A stretch of 38,950 nt of DNA, taken from assembly GCA_937969345.1 (NCBI GenBank), contig CALBVK010000012.1, positions 1 through 38,950 of the forward strand. Direction: 5' to 3'. Below the pieces are notes generated by a model. The model was not told the origin of the DNA. It saw only the letters and a list, made by a program, of their open reading frames with translations, and did no database searches. A program made the translations under genes and the position numbers. This document shows positions 7,844 through 15,318 of this stretch, piece by piece; positions within the stretch are counted from its first letter, which is position 1, and every line of letters starts with the position of its first letter. Origin of the DNA: an uncultured Acidimicrobiales bacterium. GTDB taxonomy: Bacteria; Actinomycetota; Acidimicrobiia; Acidimicrobiales; SHLQ01.

Positions 7844-9436
7844 CTAGTGGCTGATTGGGTCCGAAGCGTCGACGTTCATCTCATGAGACTTCGCCTCAGA
7901 GCGCTCGCGCGCCCGCATTGCCTTGTCCTCATATACCAACAGGTCAGCCTCGCTCATGAGGCCAGCGAGTTCATGAGGGCCGTCTGCCTTGACGAGTCCC
8001 ATGCTGAAGCCCAGCTCGACTCGTTCGTCACCGTGATCGATAGACGAGCAGCGCAGGGAGTCGAGCTCCGCGTGCAGCGCATCGCAGCGTAGATCTTCGG
8101 CTCCATGAGCGGTTACAAGAAACTCGTCACCACCTAGTCGAATCACACTCACTTCTTTGGCTCCAGCGTGCTCGAGTCGATCCGCAATGCTCTGCAGTCC
8201 GGAGGCGACCGCAACGAGTACTGCGTCGCCAACGGCATGGCCAAGGGCATCGTTGACCATCTTGAACTTGTCGAGGTCGATCATGGCGAGGAGGTGCCGA
8301 TCGAATCGGGCATCAAGAGACAGCGCCCGCGTTCGTTCGTTGAGTTCGAAACGATTGCCAACACCAGTAAGCGGGTCGCGTGCGGCCATCTCGGCGCGGT
8401 CTCGCGCCGTCTTGCCGGCTCGCGAGATGATCCAGATTCCGAGCACGAAGCTCGCAAAGGCGAGCACGCCCGCAATGGCCGAAGAGGTGAGAAGCGCGCC
8501 TCGTTGCGACTCGCGATCGTCAAACGCAGCGAGTAGTGCGGCGTGCTCTTCGGCGAAGAGTTCGTCGACGACGTTGACGAGCTGTAGCTGAAGCTCATCA
8601 GCGGCGGCCAGCATCGCTGGTAGCTCAAATGGCGGAGTGTCATCGCCGTCTCCGAGCTCTCGCATCCACGCGTCGTAGCTCACGAGGTCGCTGGAGGCAA
8701 CGAGCTCGTTCAGGAGAGACGTTTGCGCGGGAAACAGCTCCTTCGCGTCGTCGATCTCAATCCAGATCGATCCGTCGAGAGGGATTGTCGGGTCAACTCC
8801 GAACCAGCCCCCCTCAGTACGCACCACATCGCCCATCGCCCGAATGAACGGAAGAGTTGAGGGTTCTACGGGTCGGTCGGACACGAGGACATCGGCACCG
8901 ACACCTTCGACGACCGTATGAAGCGGAAGTGCACTTACAAAGCTGAGCTGTTGAATCGCCTCTCTACGGTTCGTCACAATTCCGTTGGCTCCGCCGTAGC
9001 GTGAGGTCTCTTCGGCAAGTTCGAAGAGGTCGCTCAGGTCTGCGGCGAGTGGGTCCTTAAGAAGACCATCCGGAAGGTCCTCGAGTATGGCTTCGGCGGC
9101 TTCTGCGATCAGGCCTTCGCCCGCAGAAAGTTCTGTGACGGTGGTTTCAGCGTCGCGCAGCTCGTCGGCAGCGGCGGACAGACGGGCGCTACGGTCCCCG
9201 TCGATTCCGAGCCCGTCGTACATTCGCAGTGCGATGACCTCGAGGGACGCAAGTTCGAGCGTCCGCCGAACTTCCATGAGCTCGTCCTCGGCAACTACCG
9301 CAGCGCGCTGTTCGTCGCTGACCGTGTCATTGTTTGCTAGCCCGACGAGCATGACCGTCAGGCCAACCATCGCAAAAGAAATGATGATTGCGAAATACCC
9401 AACGAGTGGTTGATCAGCGCTGGGTGAGACAGCCAT
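7844..9436 (-). CDS. Membrane-bound diguanylate cyclase (GGDEF)
   Basis: A 530-residue sensor enzyme that makes cyclic di-GMP from GTP. A transmembrane helix (about 12-34, YFAIIISFAMVGLTVMLVGLA) leads to an extracytoplasmic, mostly helical sensor of roughly 290 residues. A second helix (about 325-350, SSAIAGVLAFASFVLGIWII) is followed by the GGDEF domain. The active site RLGGDEF is intact at residues 433-439, and DPLTGVGNRFELNERTRAL marks the domain start. The allosteric I-site RxxD normally a few residues upstream is not present (KEVS instead), so product inhibition through that site is unlikely. A GGAG ribosome-binding site precedes the ATG. The ligand of the sensor domain is unknown, and the gene stands alone. 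Confidence 0.92.
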   Translation of the reverse strand: MAVSPSADQPLVGYFAIIISFAMVGLTVMLVGLANNDTVSDEQRAAVVAEDELMEVRRTLELASLEVIALRMYDGLGIDGDRSARLSAAADELRDAETTVTELSAGEGLIAEAAEAILEDLPDGLLKDPLAADLSDLFELAEETSRYGGANGIVTNRREAIQQLSFVSALPLHTVVEGVGADVLVSDRPVEPSTLPFIRAMGDVVRTEGGWFGVDPTIPLDGSIWIEIDDAKELFPAQTSLLNELVASSDLVSYDAWMRELGDGDDTPPFELPAMLAAADELQLQLVNVVDELFAEEHAALLAAFDDRESQRGALLTSSAIAGVLAFASFVLGIWIISRAGKTARDRAEMAARDPLTGVGNRFELNERTRALSLDARFDRHLLAMIDLDKFKMVNDALGHAVGDAVLVAVASGLQSIADRLEHAGAKEVSVIRLGGDEFLVTAHGAEDLRCDALHAELDSLRCSSIDHGDERVELGFSMGLVKADGPHELAGLMSEADLLVYEDKAMRARERSEAKSHEMNVDASDPISH

Positions 9437-9562
9437 GCAGGCTCCATCGGCGCGCCGGAGCGCACGCTAAAGCGGCGCGTCGGGCCGCGGTTGATTTTGT
9501 CAGGTCGCGCTGGCTGCTCGCCGCAACGGCATCTTTCCTCGCGTCTACGGCACGGCCGACCT

Positions 9563-10057
9563 CTAGAGCGTTGCTGTTGCGTCGACCGTGATGTTGAGCT
9601 CGGGTGCAATGACGAACGATGGCAGCTTGTCGATGCCGAGATCGTTGCGGTCGACCGTGGCAGTTGCGGTGAACGTGGCGGATTCGTCGCCGATGTTGAG
9701 ACGCGATATCGCAAAGGTGATGGGCGCGTTGCGTCCCTTGATTCCGACCGTGCCGGGAATCTGCTGAGTGCCGTTGTTTGCCTCCGCGGAGAAGGAGATC
9801 GTCGGATGTTCAGCTGCATTGACGAAGTCAGCACTCACGACGTGGTCGTTGCGCTTGGAGTTCGGACTTGTATAGCTCGCTGCGTCGACGCTGACCTCGA
9901 CGGCAGAGACCGCACCGTCGACAACCGCGATGCTGCCGTTCAAAACGGTCAGGGTCGCGGGGACGGTGATGGCCTTCATTTTCTTGACGGTGACCGTGAC
10001 CGTCGTGGCGGTGGGATCGATGGCCCAGGTTCCGTTTGGAAGGGTGGTGGTGTTCAT
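9563..10057 (-). CDS. YceI family protein (lipocalin-like, cytoplasmic form)
   Basis: A 164-residue YceI-fold protein, a beta-barrel that binds isoprenoid-like lipids in characterised members. Features are the opening GTWAIDPTATTVTVTVKKM, the central SYTSPNSKRNDHVVSADFVN (equivalent to the N..R..HL.S.DFF element), HPTISFSAEA, and the closing GIDKLPSFVIAPELNITVDATATL. There is no signal peptide, unlike the E. coli protein, so it probably stays in the cytoplasm. The ATG at 10057 is chosen because it overlaps the pirin stop codon (ATGA) and homology begins there. It is the second gene of a pirin-yceI operon that faces a MarR regulator. Confidence 0.87.
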   Translation of the reverse strand: MNTTTLPNGTWAIDPTATTVTVTVKKMKAITVPATLTVLNGSIAVVDGAVSAVEVSVDAASYTSPNSKRNDHVVSADFVNAAEHPTISFSAEANNGTQQIPGTVGIKGRNAPITFAISRLNIGDESATFTATATVDRNDLGIDKLPSFVIAPELNITVDATATL

Positions 10058-10968
10058 GATCGGAGGTGCTCCTGTGGCTTGTGGATTTTCGTGGTGCCGC
10101 CCGCTGCGGGGATCTTCCCCATGCGGCCGGCGTTGAAGTCGTCGATTGCGATGTGGATTTCTTCGCTCGTATTCATGACGAATGGGCCGTAGCGAACCAT
10201 GGGTTCGTCGATGGGCTGGCCGAGCAGGACCATGCATTGGACGGCGTTCTCGGCGGGTGCAGCAATGAGCATGTCGCCCGATGAGCGATCGAAGACCGCC
10301 AGGTGCTGTGCGTGGGCGGTCGCCCGCTCTTCGCCGAGGTCAGCGGGGCCAGCGATGATGTAGGCGAGCGCGGTGAATCCATTGGGGACTGGTATGTCGA
10401 TGGCCGACCCGGCATCGACGGTGACGTGGGCATAGGTGATTGGGGTGTGTGAGTCGGCGGGGCCGGTCTGCCCAAAGAGCTCGCCCGCCACGAGGTGGGC
10501 GAGCCAACCGTCGCCGCGGACCGTTGGCATATCCGAGCTCACGAGGCCTTGGTAGCGGGGCGTCGTCCGGCGTAGCGCAGCTGGGAGATTCACCCAAAGC
10601 TGTAGGCCATGTGTTGTGCCGCCTTCGGTCTGGATGTGTTCGCTGGGCATTTCGGAGTGGACGATGCCGTCACCTGCGGTCATCCACTGGACATCACCTG
10701 GCCCGATCACGCCGTGGTTGCCGGCCGAATCGCGATGCTCGACCTCACCGCTGATCATGTAGGTGACGGTCTCGAAGCCCCGGTGCGGGTGTGGGGGAAC
10801 CCCGACGACTTTGCCGCCGGGGGCGTGGGTCGTCGGAGCCATTTCGTCGAGGAGGAGAAATGGGTCGAACCAGTCGGCGGCTGGCGTGGGGAATGGTCGA
10901 TTGACGCGAATGCCGCCACCTTCGAGGGTTTCTTGGGCAGGGATTACGTCGATGAGCTGTCGGTACAT
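10054..10968 (-). CDS. Pirin family protein
   Basis: A 304-residue bicupin. The N-terminal cupin holds the metal site: PPHPHRGFETVTYMISGEVE supplies two histidines, and AGDGIVHSEMP supplies the third histidine and the glutamate, so all four iron ligands are present. FDPFLLLDEM and LQLWVNLPA are further pirin marks. The C-terminal pirin domain ends with ERATAHAQHLAVFDR, MLIAAPAENAVQCMVLLGQP and EEIHIAIDDFNAGRMGKIP. Bacterial pirins can have quercetinase activity or act as redox cofactors, so the role here is not fixed. It is the first gene of the operon with yceI, and a promoter with overlapping palindromes lies between it and marR. Confidence 0.93.
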   Translation of the reverse strand: MYRQLIDVIPAQETLEGGGIRVNRPFPTPAADWFDPFLLLDEMAPTTHAPGGKVVGVPPHPHRGFETVTYMISGEVEHRDSAGNHGVIGPGDVQWMTAGDGIVHSEMPSEHIQTEGGTTHGLQLWVNLPAALRRTTPRYQGLVSSDMPTVRGDGWLAHLVAGELFGQTGPADSHTPITYAHVTVDAGSAIDIPVPNGFTALAYIIAGPADLGEERATAHAQHLAVFDRSSGDMLIAAPAENAVQCMVLLGQPIDEPMVRYGPFVMNTSEEIHIAIDDFNAGRMGKIPAAGGTTKIHKPQEHLRS

Positions 10969-10984
10969 GGTCCCGTCTTCTTTC

Positions 10985-11054
10985 GTTGATCCGTCAACTA
11001 AGTGCTTGACGCATCAAGATAACGGCAGATAGTTGATACGACAACCAGTAGGCT
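10985..11054. promoter_or_regulatory. Divergent pirin/marR control region with tandem TTGA-N4-TCAA operators
   Basis: Two perfect palindromes, GTTGATCCGTCAAC (10985-10998) and CTTGACGCATCAAG (11005-11018), share the core TTGA-N4-TCAA and have centres 20 bp apart, on the same helix face. A third, one-mismatch copy GTTGATACGACAAC lies at 11032-11045. On the minus strand TTGTCG (11044-11039), 17 bases and TATCTT (11021-11016) make a good promoter for pirin-yceI. The second palindrome overlaps its -10, and the first lies just downstream. On the plus strand TAGGCT (11049-11054) sits six bases before the marR GTG. The MarR protein encoded next door is the obvious candidate to bind here and repress both directions. 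Confidence 0.75.
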
Positions 11055-11060
11055 GGGCGG

Positions 11061-11543
11061 GTGACTGAACCTCGATGGTTGAACGAAACCCAACAGGAGG
11101 CGTGGAGAGCGCTCATCGCGATCGTATTCCGCGGCTTTCCTCAGTTCGATCGGACGCTGAAGGAGCACGGACTGCTCGTCGTGCACTATTCGGTTCTTGT
11201 CGCGCTGTCGGAAGCTCCCGACTACACAATGCGGCTGTCCGAGCTCGCCGAGCAAGCCAACGTGTCGCAGAGTCGACTAACGCATCGCCTGCGAGTCCTT
11301 GTCGATCGAGGCGAGATCGAGCTCGTCACCGCCCCAGCAGATGGGCGGGGAAAGAACGCAACCCTCACATTGGTTGGTCTCGAGCGCGTCAAGGCACTCG
11401 CACCGCTCCACGTGGAGGACGTACTGCAGGTAATCTTCGACCCGCTCGATGAGGCCGAGACACAAGCGCTCGCCTCGGCGCTCACGAAGATCGCGACCCC
11501 GCTCTGTGGGTCCGAACGGTTCCTGAAGTCGAGTGACGCCTAG
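11061..11543 (+). CDS. MarR family transcriptional regulator
   Basis: A 160-residue winged-helix repressor. The DNA-binding core is MRLSELAEQANVSQSRLTHR then LRVLVDRGEIE, with the beta-wing PADGRGKNATLTLVGLERVK. The flanking N- and C-terminal helices form the dimer interface. No conserved cysteine of the OhrR type is evident. It starts at GTG 11061, with TAGGCT six bases upstream, suggesting a leaderless message. It is divergent from the pirin-yceI operon, and the shared control region contains tandem palindromes. Its stop codon shares the four bases CTAG (11540-11543) with the stop of the convergent dmdA-like gene. The effector is unknown. Confidence 0.92.
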   Translation: MTEPRWLNETQQEAWRALIAIVFRGFPQFDRTLKEHGLLVVHYSVLVALSEAPDYTMRLSELAEQANVSQSRLTHRLRVLVDRGEIELVTAPADGRGKNATLTLVGLERVKALAPLHVEDVLQVIFDPLDEAETQALASALTKIATPLCGSERFLKSSDA

Positions 11544-12652
11544 ATAAACGGAAGCTTCTGGATCGTCGCCGATCGTGGACCCTCTGGGGTCTCGATCTCG
11601 ATCGTTGCGTCGGCCTCGACAACCGTCCGTGCAATTTGCGCCAAACCAATCGTGCGACCGAGGCGGTGACTGTGGACGATTGCGGCCAAGGTGCCCACTT
11701 GCTTGCCGTTGAGGGTGATCGGAGTACGAGCAGGCAGCGGCCACGCCTCGGTGAGGTCTCCATCGACGTTGACGCCAACAAACAAGCGCTCCGGGCCACC
11801 ACTAGCCACCACTGCTTGAAGCGCTGCTTTACCGATGTACTCAACATCGGTATCGGTGTCGACGTACCGGCCCATGCCCGTCTCAAGTGGATTCGAATCC
11901 GGCGTGTGGTCGCCTCCAAAGGACAACAAACCGCTCTCGACGCGCTCGACGTGGTTCGGCGCCCCAGGACCAATGTCGTACTTCTCGCCGGCCGCCATCA
12001 CGATGGAATACAGATCGTCTCCGCGGCTGCCGTCCTGCAAGAACAGTTCAAAGCCGCCCTGCTTGCTCCAGCCCGAGCGGCACAAGACCAAGGGAATGCC
12101 CTGCAGCTCGGTTTCGACAAACCAGAAATACTTGAGGTCGCGAATATGCTCACCAAAGAGCTCGGCGATCAGATCTTCAGCTTTAGGACCCTGCACGGCG
12201 AGGGGAGAGACGTCGGGCTCGGTGACCTCAACATCCCAGCCCCTCTCTGCGGCAATTCCCTTGCACCACAACAACATGTCGTTGTCGCCAATCGAAAACC
12301 AGTACCGGTTGCCGCTGAGCTTCATCAGTACCGGGTCGTTCAGAATGTGTCCCGCGTGATCGCACATCGCCACGTACTTGCCTTGGCCTTCGACCATGTT
12401 CGTGATGTCGCGTGACGTGAAGTACTGCGCGCAGACCTGCGCGTCGGGGCCGCTTATCTGAACCTGTCGCTCAACGGAGACGTCCCAGATCGCCACGCCA
12501 TTGATGAGTCGGTCGTACTCAGCCAACAAGTCGCCATATGACGTTGGCATGACCATCTTGTTGTAGACGCTGATATCGGAGACGCCAGCCTCGACAACCG
12601 AGCGATGGTACGGCGTCATACGAATGCGAGGGCTAAGTGTGATGCGGTTCAT
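11540..12652 (-). CDS. dmdA: DmdA-like GcvT-fold methyltransferase (possible DMSP demethylase)
   Basis: A 370-residue aminomethyltransferase-fold protein. The pattern follows marine DmdA closely as I remember it: opening LSPRIRMTPYHRSVVEAGVS, VYNKMVMPTSY, the WDVSVERQVQISGPDA block, DPVLMKLSGNRYWFSIGDND, SPLAVQGPKAEDL, RSGWSKQGGFELFL, GPGAPNHVERVESGLLSFGG, NPLETGMGRYV and the terminal LPFI. DmdA moves a methyl group from dimethylsulfoniopropionate to tetrahydrofolate, giving methylmercaptopropionate. Related DmdA-like or glycine-cleavage T proteins use other methyl donors, so the substrate is not proven and no dmdBCD genes are nearby. TACACT (12664-12659) ends six bases before the ATG, so it is probably leaderless. 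It is convergent with marR. Confidence 0.7.
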   Translation of the reverse strand: MNRITLSPRIRMTPYHRSVVEAGVSDISVYNKMVMPTSYGDLLAEYDRLINGVAIWDVSVERQVQISGPDAQVCAQYFTSRDITNMVEGQGKYVAMCDHAGHILNDPVLMKLSGNRYWFSIGDNDMLLWCKGIAAERGWDVEVTEPDVSPLAVQGPKAEDLIAELFGEHIRDLKYFWFVETELQGIPLVLCRSGWSKQGGFELFLQDGSRGDDLYSIVMAAGEKYDIGPGAPNHVERVESGLLSFGGDHTPDSNPLETGMGRYVDTDTDVEYIGKAALQAVVASGGPERLFVGVNVDGDLTEAWPLPARTPITLNGKQVGTLAAIVHSHRLGRTIGLAQIARTVVEADATIEIETPEGPRSATIQKLPFI

Positions 12653-12724
12653 GACCGTAGTGTAAACACAAAAACTGAACGATCGTCCAGGCTGGTTACC
12701 TGCCGTTGTTTTAGCTTCGTTGTT

Positions 12725-14731
12725 CTACTTGCCGATGAGGATCGGCTGAGCGGACCCTGGCTCACGGTTTGGATCGTTGAGGAACACGATCACATCGTCC
12801 GAACCAACCACGGCTTCGACTACTTCGACATCGGGAACGCTCGTGGCGCCCCAGCCGAGACCATCGGGTGAGTACAACACGATCGAGCTGTAGTTGCCGC
12901 CCGTTTCCAATCGACTCCAATTCACTGCAGTGACGACGGCGCCATACTCACCCGTCGCCACTCGAGCGAGAGAGTATCCGTCGGTATCTAGGTCTGGCGC
13001 GAGGTCCCCGAGCAGAAGCGCATTCGTGCTGCCATCAACGTTGCGTCGAATCAGCTGCGGCTCTTGCTCGGTCCACGAAATGCTTAGGCCAACACCGTTC
13101 GTCAGGGTTTGCGCCTCGGTCTGATAGACCCACGTCGTTGGGCTCGAGGACCACTGCTGGCCATCTTTGGACGTCCATTCAATAAACGTGGACTCGATCG
13201 GCACATCGAAGCCTTCGACCAGGGTGTAGTCGGTGCTGTCGAACGTCACGGTCCACGAGCCGTTTACATCGCTCACATCCACGAGGAAACCGGTCTGATC
13301 GGGGAAGAGTCCGCCGAGCTCGGTGACGACGTCGCCGTCGATGACGTAGCCATATTGTGTCGGCGCCCACGACTCCGGGGGAGTGACGCCGAGGTCGCTC
13401 CACCGTGCGGACTTCACCGGGGTGGGATCGTCCTCGGTACCGACATGCCAACCGAGTGTCTCGGCACAGCCACTTTCTTCGAGCCAGCGCTGTTCGGCTG
13501 ACTCCTTCTCTTCATAGAGGCGGTCGAGCTCAGTGGTTTGTTCGTCGGAGAGGCCGGTCGAGTTGAACGGATCGGTACCGAACGACGCCAGGAGATCGTC
13601 GATCTGCTCGCCGGCCGCGGCACTTGCGTCAGCAAGCTCGGTCACACAGCTGACGTACGCAGTGCATCCGTCGATGTCGGCAAGCAGAGCCAGGGTCTCG
13701 CTGCGAATCTCCAAACCACGAGCCTCCTGAGCCTTCCAGAACTGTTCGAGCTCGGCCTGCTCGGCTTCGGTGAGTTCACGCTCGAAATCGAACTCTGGAC
13801 CCTCCGGCTCCTCGTTCCAAAGGTCCTGGGAAATCTCATTGTCCGCCGCAGCGCACGGCGGTTGTTCTACCTGCTCGAACCAAGAGACTCCGGTCGCCGA
13901 AGCGCTAACGATCTCATCGGACTCGTCGAGATCGGCGCCAGCGTCCCGGGCGAGGCGTCGGGCAACATCGAAGTCCACCGCTGCGTTGGTTGCCACCACG
14001 ACGAAGCGTTGGCCATCGCGGGTCGCTTGCTGGACCGTGTAAATCGGCCAGGTGCTCGTGTCGGTGCCAAAGGCGCCGGTGAGGTCGATCGGGGTCCACT
14101 CCCACGACACGCCATTCGTCGATCGGCCGACCGACAGCTCCTGGGTGGTCGATGTGCCGGTGCTCACGGCATAGATCACGCCGTTCGACGAGCTATCGAA
14201 TCCGCTCACGAACCGGTCGGTCAGCTCATTTTGGGACCACTGAGAGCCGTCGAACGTGTACAGGGTGTTGGGTCGAATGAACTCGCCTTCGGTGTCCTCG
14301 TAGGTCAACCCCGGAGCGGTGGAGACCACGAAGTACGTGTCGTTGGCTCTTCCGGTCTGAAAGAGGTTGTACCCACCGGGAGCTCCTTTGTTGTTCGCTG
14401 GCGATAGCGAGAGCGCAGAGCCCGGATCGGGGAGAACGACTTCGGCGTCGAGGACCGGAGCTGGTTCGACCGTTGCGTTGCTCGAAGCAGCGGTTGTATC
14501 GGTGGGTGCCGCATCGCCTTCGGTCGCGAGGTTCGCTTGCTCGTTGTCGGGCCCAAAAAGCGCCAGTGCCCCAACGATTGCTATCGCAGCGATCGACAGT
14601 GTGGCTCCTGCAGCGCGACGCTGCTTACGTCGTCGGGATCGTGCCCGCACGCCGTCGACGCCTTCGGGAGTGATGACGAGGTCATTCGTCTGTTCGGTGA
14701 GTTGAGTTCGTAGGCGATCGTCGAAGGTCAT
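12725..14731 (-). CDS. Large single-pass membrane protein coupled to ECF sigma factor (putative anti-sigma/sensor)
   Basis: A 668-residue protein I do not recognise as a named family. Residues 1-40 are cytoplasmic and end in a basic patch RSRRRKQRRAAG. One membrane helix (about 41-60, ATLSIAAIAIVGALALFG) follows, then some 600 extracellular residues rich in Asp/Glu/Ser/Thr/Trp. The exodomain has repeated strand-like units (WSQNELTDRFVSGFDSS, SWEWTPIDLTG, GQRFVVVATN, QWSSSPTTWVYQ) suggestive of a beta-propeller. A Cys-containing, acidic helical insertion (about 290-430, ELTEAEQAELEQFWKAQEAR) interrupts it. Its ATG overlaps the sigma gene stop (ATGA), the usual position of an anti-sigma factor. 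The short cytoplasmic end lacks the zinc anti-sigma HxxxCxxC motif, so binding to sigma is only inferred from context. Confidence 0.7.
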   Translation of the reverse strand: MTFDDRLRTQLTEQTNDLVITPEGVDGVRARSRRRKQRRAAGATLSIAAIAIVGALALFGPDNEQANLATEGDAAPTDTTAASSNATVEPAPVLDAEVVLPDPGSALSLSPANNKGAPGGYNLFQTGRANDTYFVVSTAPGLTYEDTEGEFIRPNTLYTFDGSQWSQNELTDRFVSGFDSSSNGVIYAVSTGTSTTQELSVGRSTNGVSWEWTPIDLTGAFGTDTSTWPIYTVQQATRDGQRFVVVATNAAVDFDVARRLARDAGADLDESDEIVSASATGVSWFEQVEQPPCAAADNEISQDLWNEEPEGPEFDFERELTEAEQAELEQFWKAQEARGLEIRSETLALLADIDGCTAYVSCVTELADASAAAGEQIDDLLASFGTDPFNSTGLSDEQTTELDRLYEEKESAEQRWLEESGCAETLGWHVGTEDDPTPVKSARWSDLGVTPPESWAPTQYGYVIDGDVVTELGGLFPDQTGFLVDVSDVNGSWTVTFDSTDYTLVEGFDVPIESTFIEWTSKDGQQWSSSPTTWVYQTEAQTLTNGVGLSISWTEQEPQLIRRNVDGSTNALLLGDLAPDLDTDGYSLARVATGEYGAVVTAVNWSRLETGGNYSSIVLYSPDGLGWGATSVPDVEVVEAVVGSDDVIVFLNDPNREPGSAQPILIGK

Positions 14732-15318
14732 GAGTCGTCCTGTTCAGAAGTGGAGGGCTCGACGGGAAGGTCGAGTTGAGCGCGGAGCTGTGCAAGGCCG
14801 GTAGACAGTCGGCTCTTTACGGTTCCGGGGGCGATATCGAGGGCCCGTGCGGTCTCGTCGTTGCTCCAGTCGAGCAGGTAGCGACAGACCACAACCGAGC
14901 GGTATTTGACATCGAGTGTCAAAAGCGCCGCATCGAGCGCGTGGTCTTTGGTTGGGGGGAGGGTGCTTTCGTCGCTCGTCCATGGCATCCGGCGGTTCAG
15001 CTTGCGATGCCAGCTCCGCGCCCAGTTCAAACCCACCCGGTACACCCAGCCTGCTGGGTTCGCATAGGTGGACACATCGGACCAACGGTCATAGGCACGC
15101 GTCATAGCTTCGTCCGCAGCTTCCTGACCCCAGCCAGAGTCACCGAGTGTGATGCTCAGCGCACGGGCAACGTCGTCGTAGACGGCGGTGTAGAACGCGT
15201 CGAAGCTGGGAGCTGCGACACGAACATTCGTTTCCAGTCTCGGCTGTCCCACCGTCGTTCTCGTCAGTGTCGCTTCCATGTCTTCTAAACGACCGGGCGA
15301 CTCGTTTGGTTCGATCAT
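14728..15318 (-). CDS. ECF-type RNA polymerase sigma factor
   Basis: A 196-residue sigma-70 family protein with only regions 2 and 4. Region 2 (about 36-110) reads FDAFYTAVYDDVARALSI, then EAADEAMTRAYDRW and NPAGWVYRVGLNWARSWHRK, resembling actinobacterial SigE-type ECF factors. Region 4 (about 130-185) includes KYRSVVVCRYLLDWSNDETA then LDIAPGTVKSRLSTGLAQLR, the -35-binding helix-turn-helix. The ATG at 15318 overlaps the stop of the upstream membrane ligase gene by four bases; a later ATG at 15279 is possible. The downstream gene overlaps its stop and encodes a large single-pass membrane protein, the likely controller. Confidence 0.9.
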   Translation of the reverse strand: MIEPNESPGRLEDMEATLTRTTVGQPRLETNVRVAAPSFDAFYTAVYDDVARALSITLGDSGWGQEAADEAMTRAYDRWSDVSTYANPAGWVYRVGLNWARSWHRKLNRRMPWTSDESTLPPTKDHALDAALLTLDVKYRSVVVCRYLLDWSNDETARALDIAPGTVKSRLSTGLAQLRAQLDLPVEPSTSEQDDS

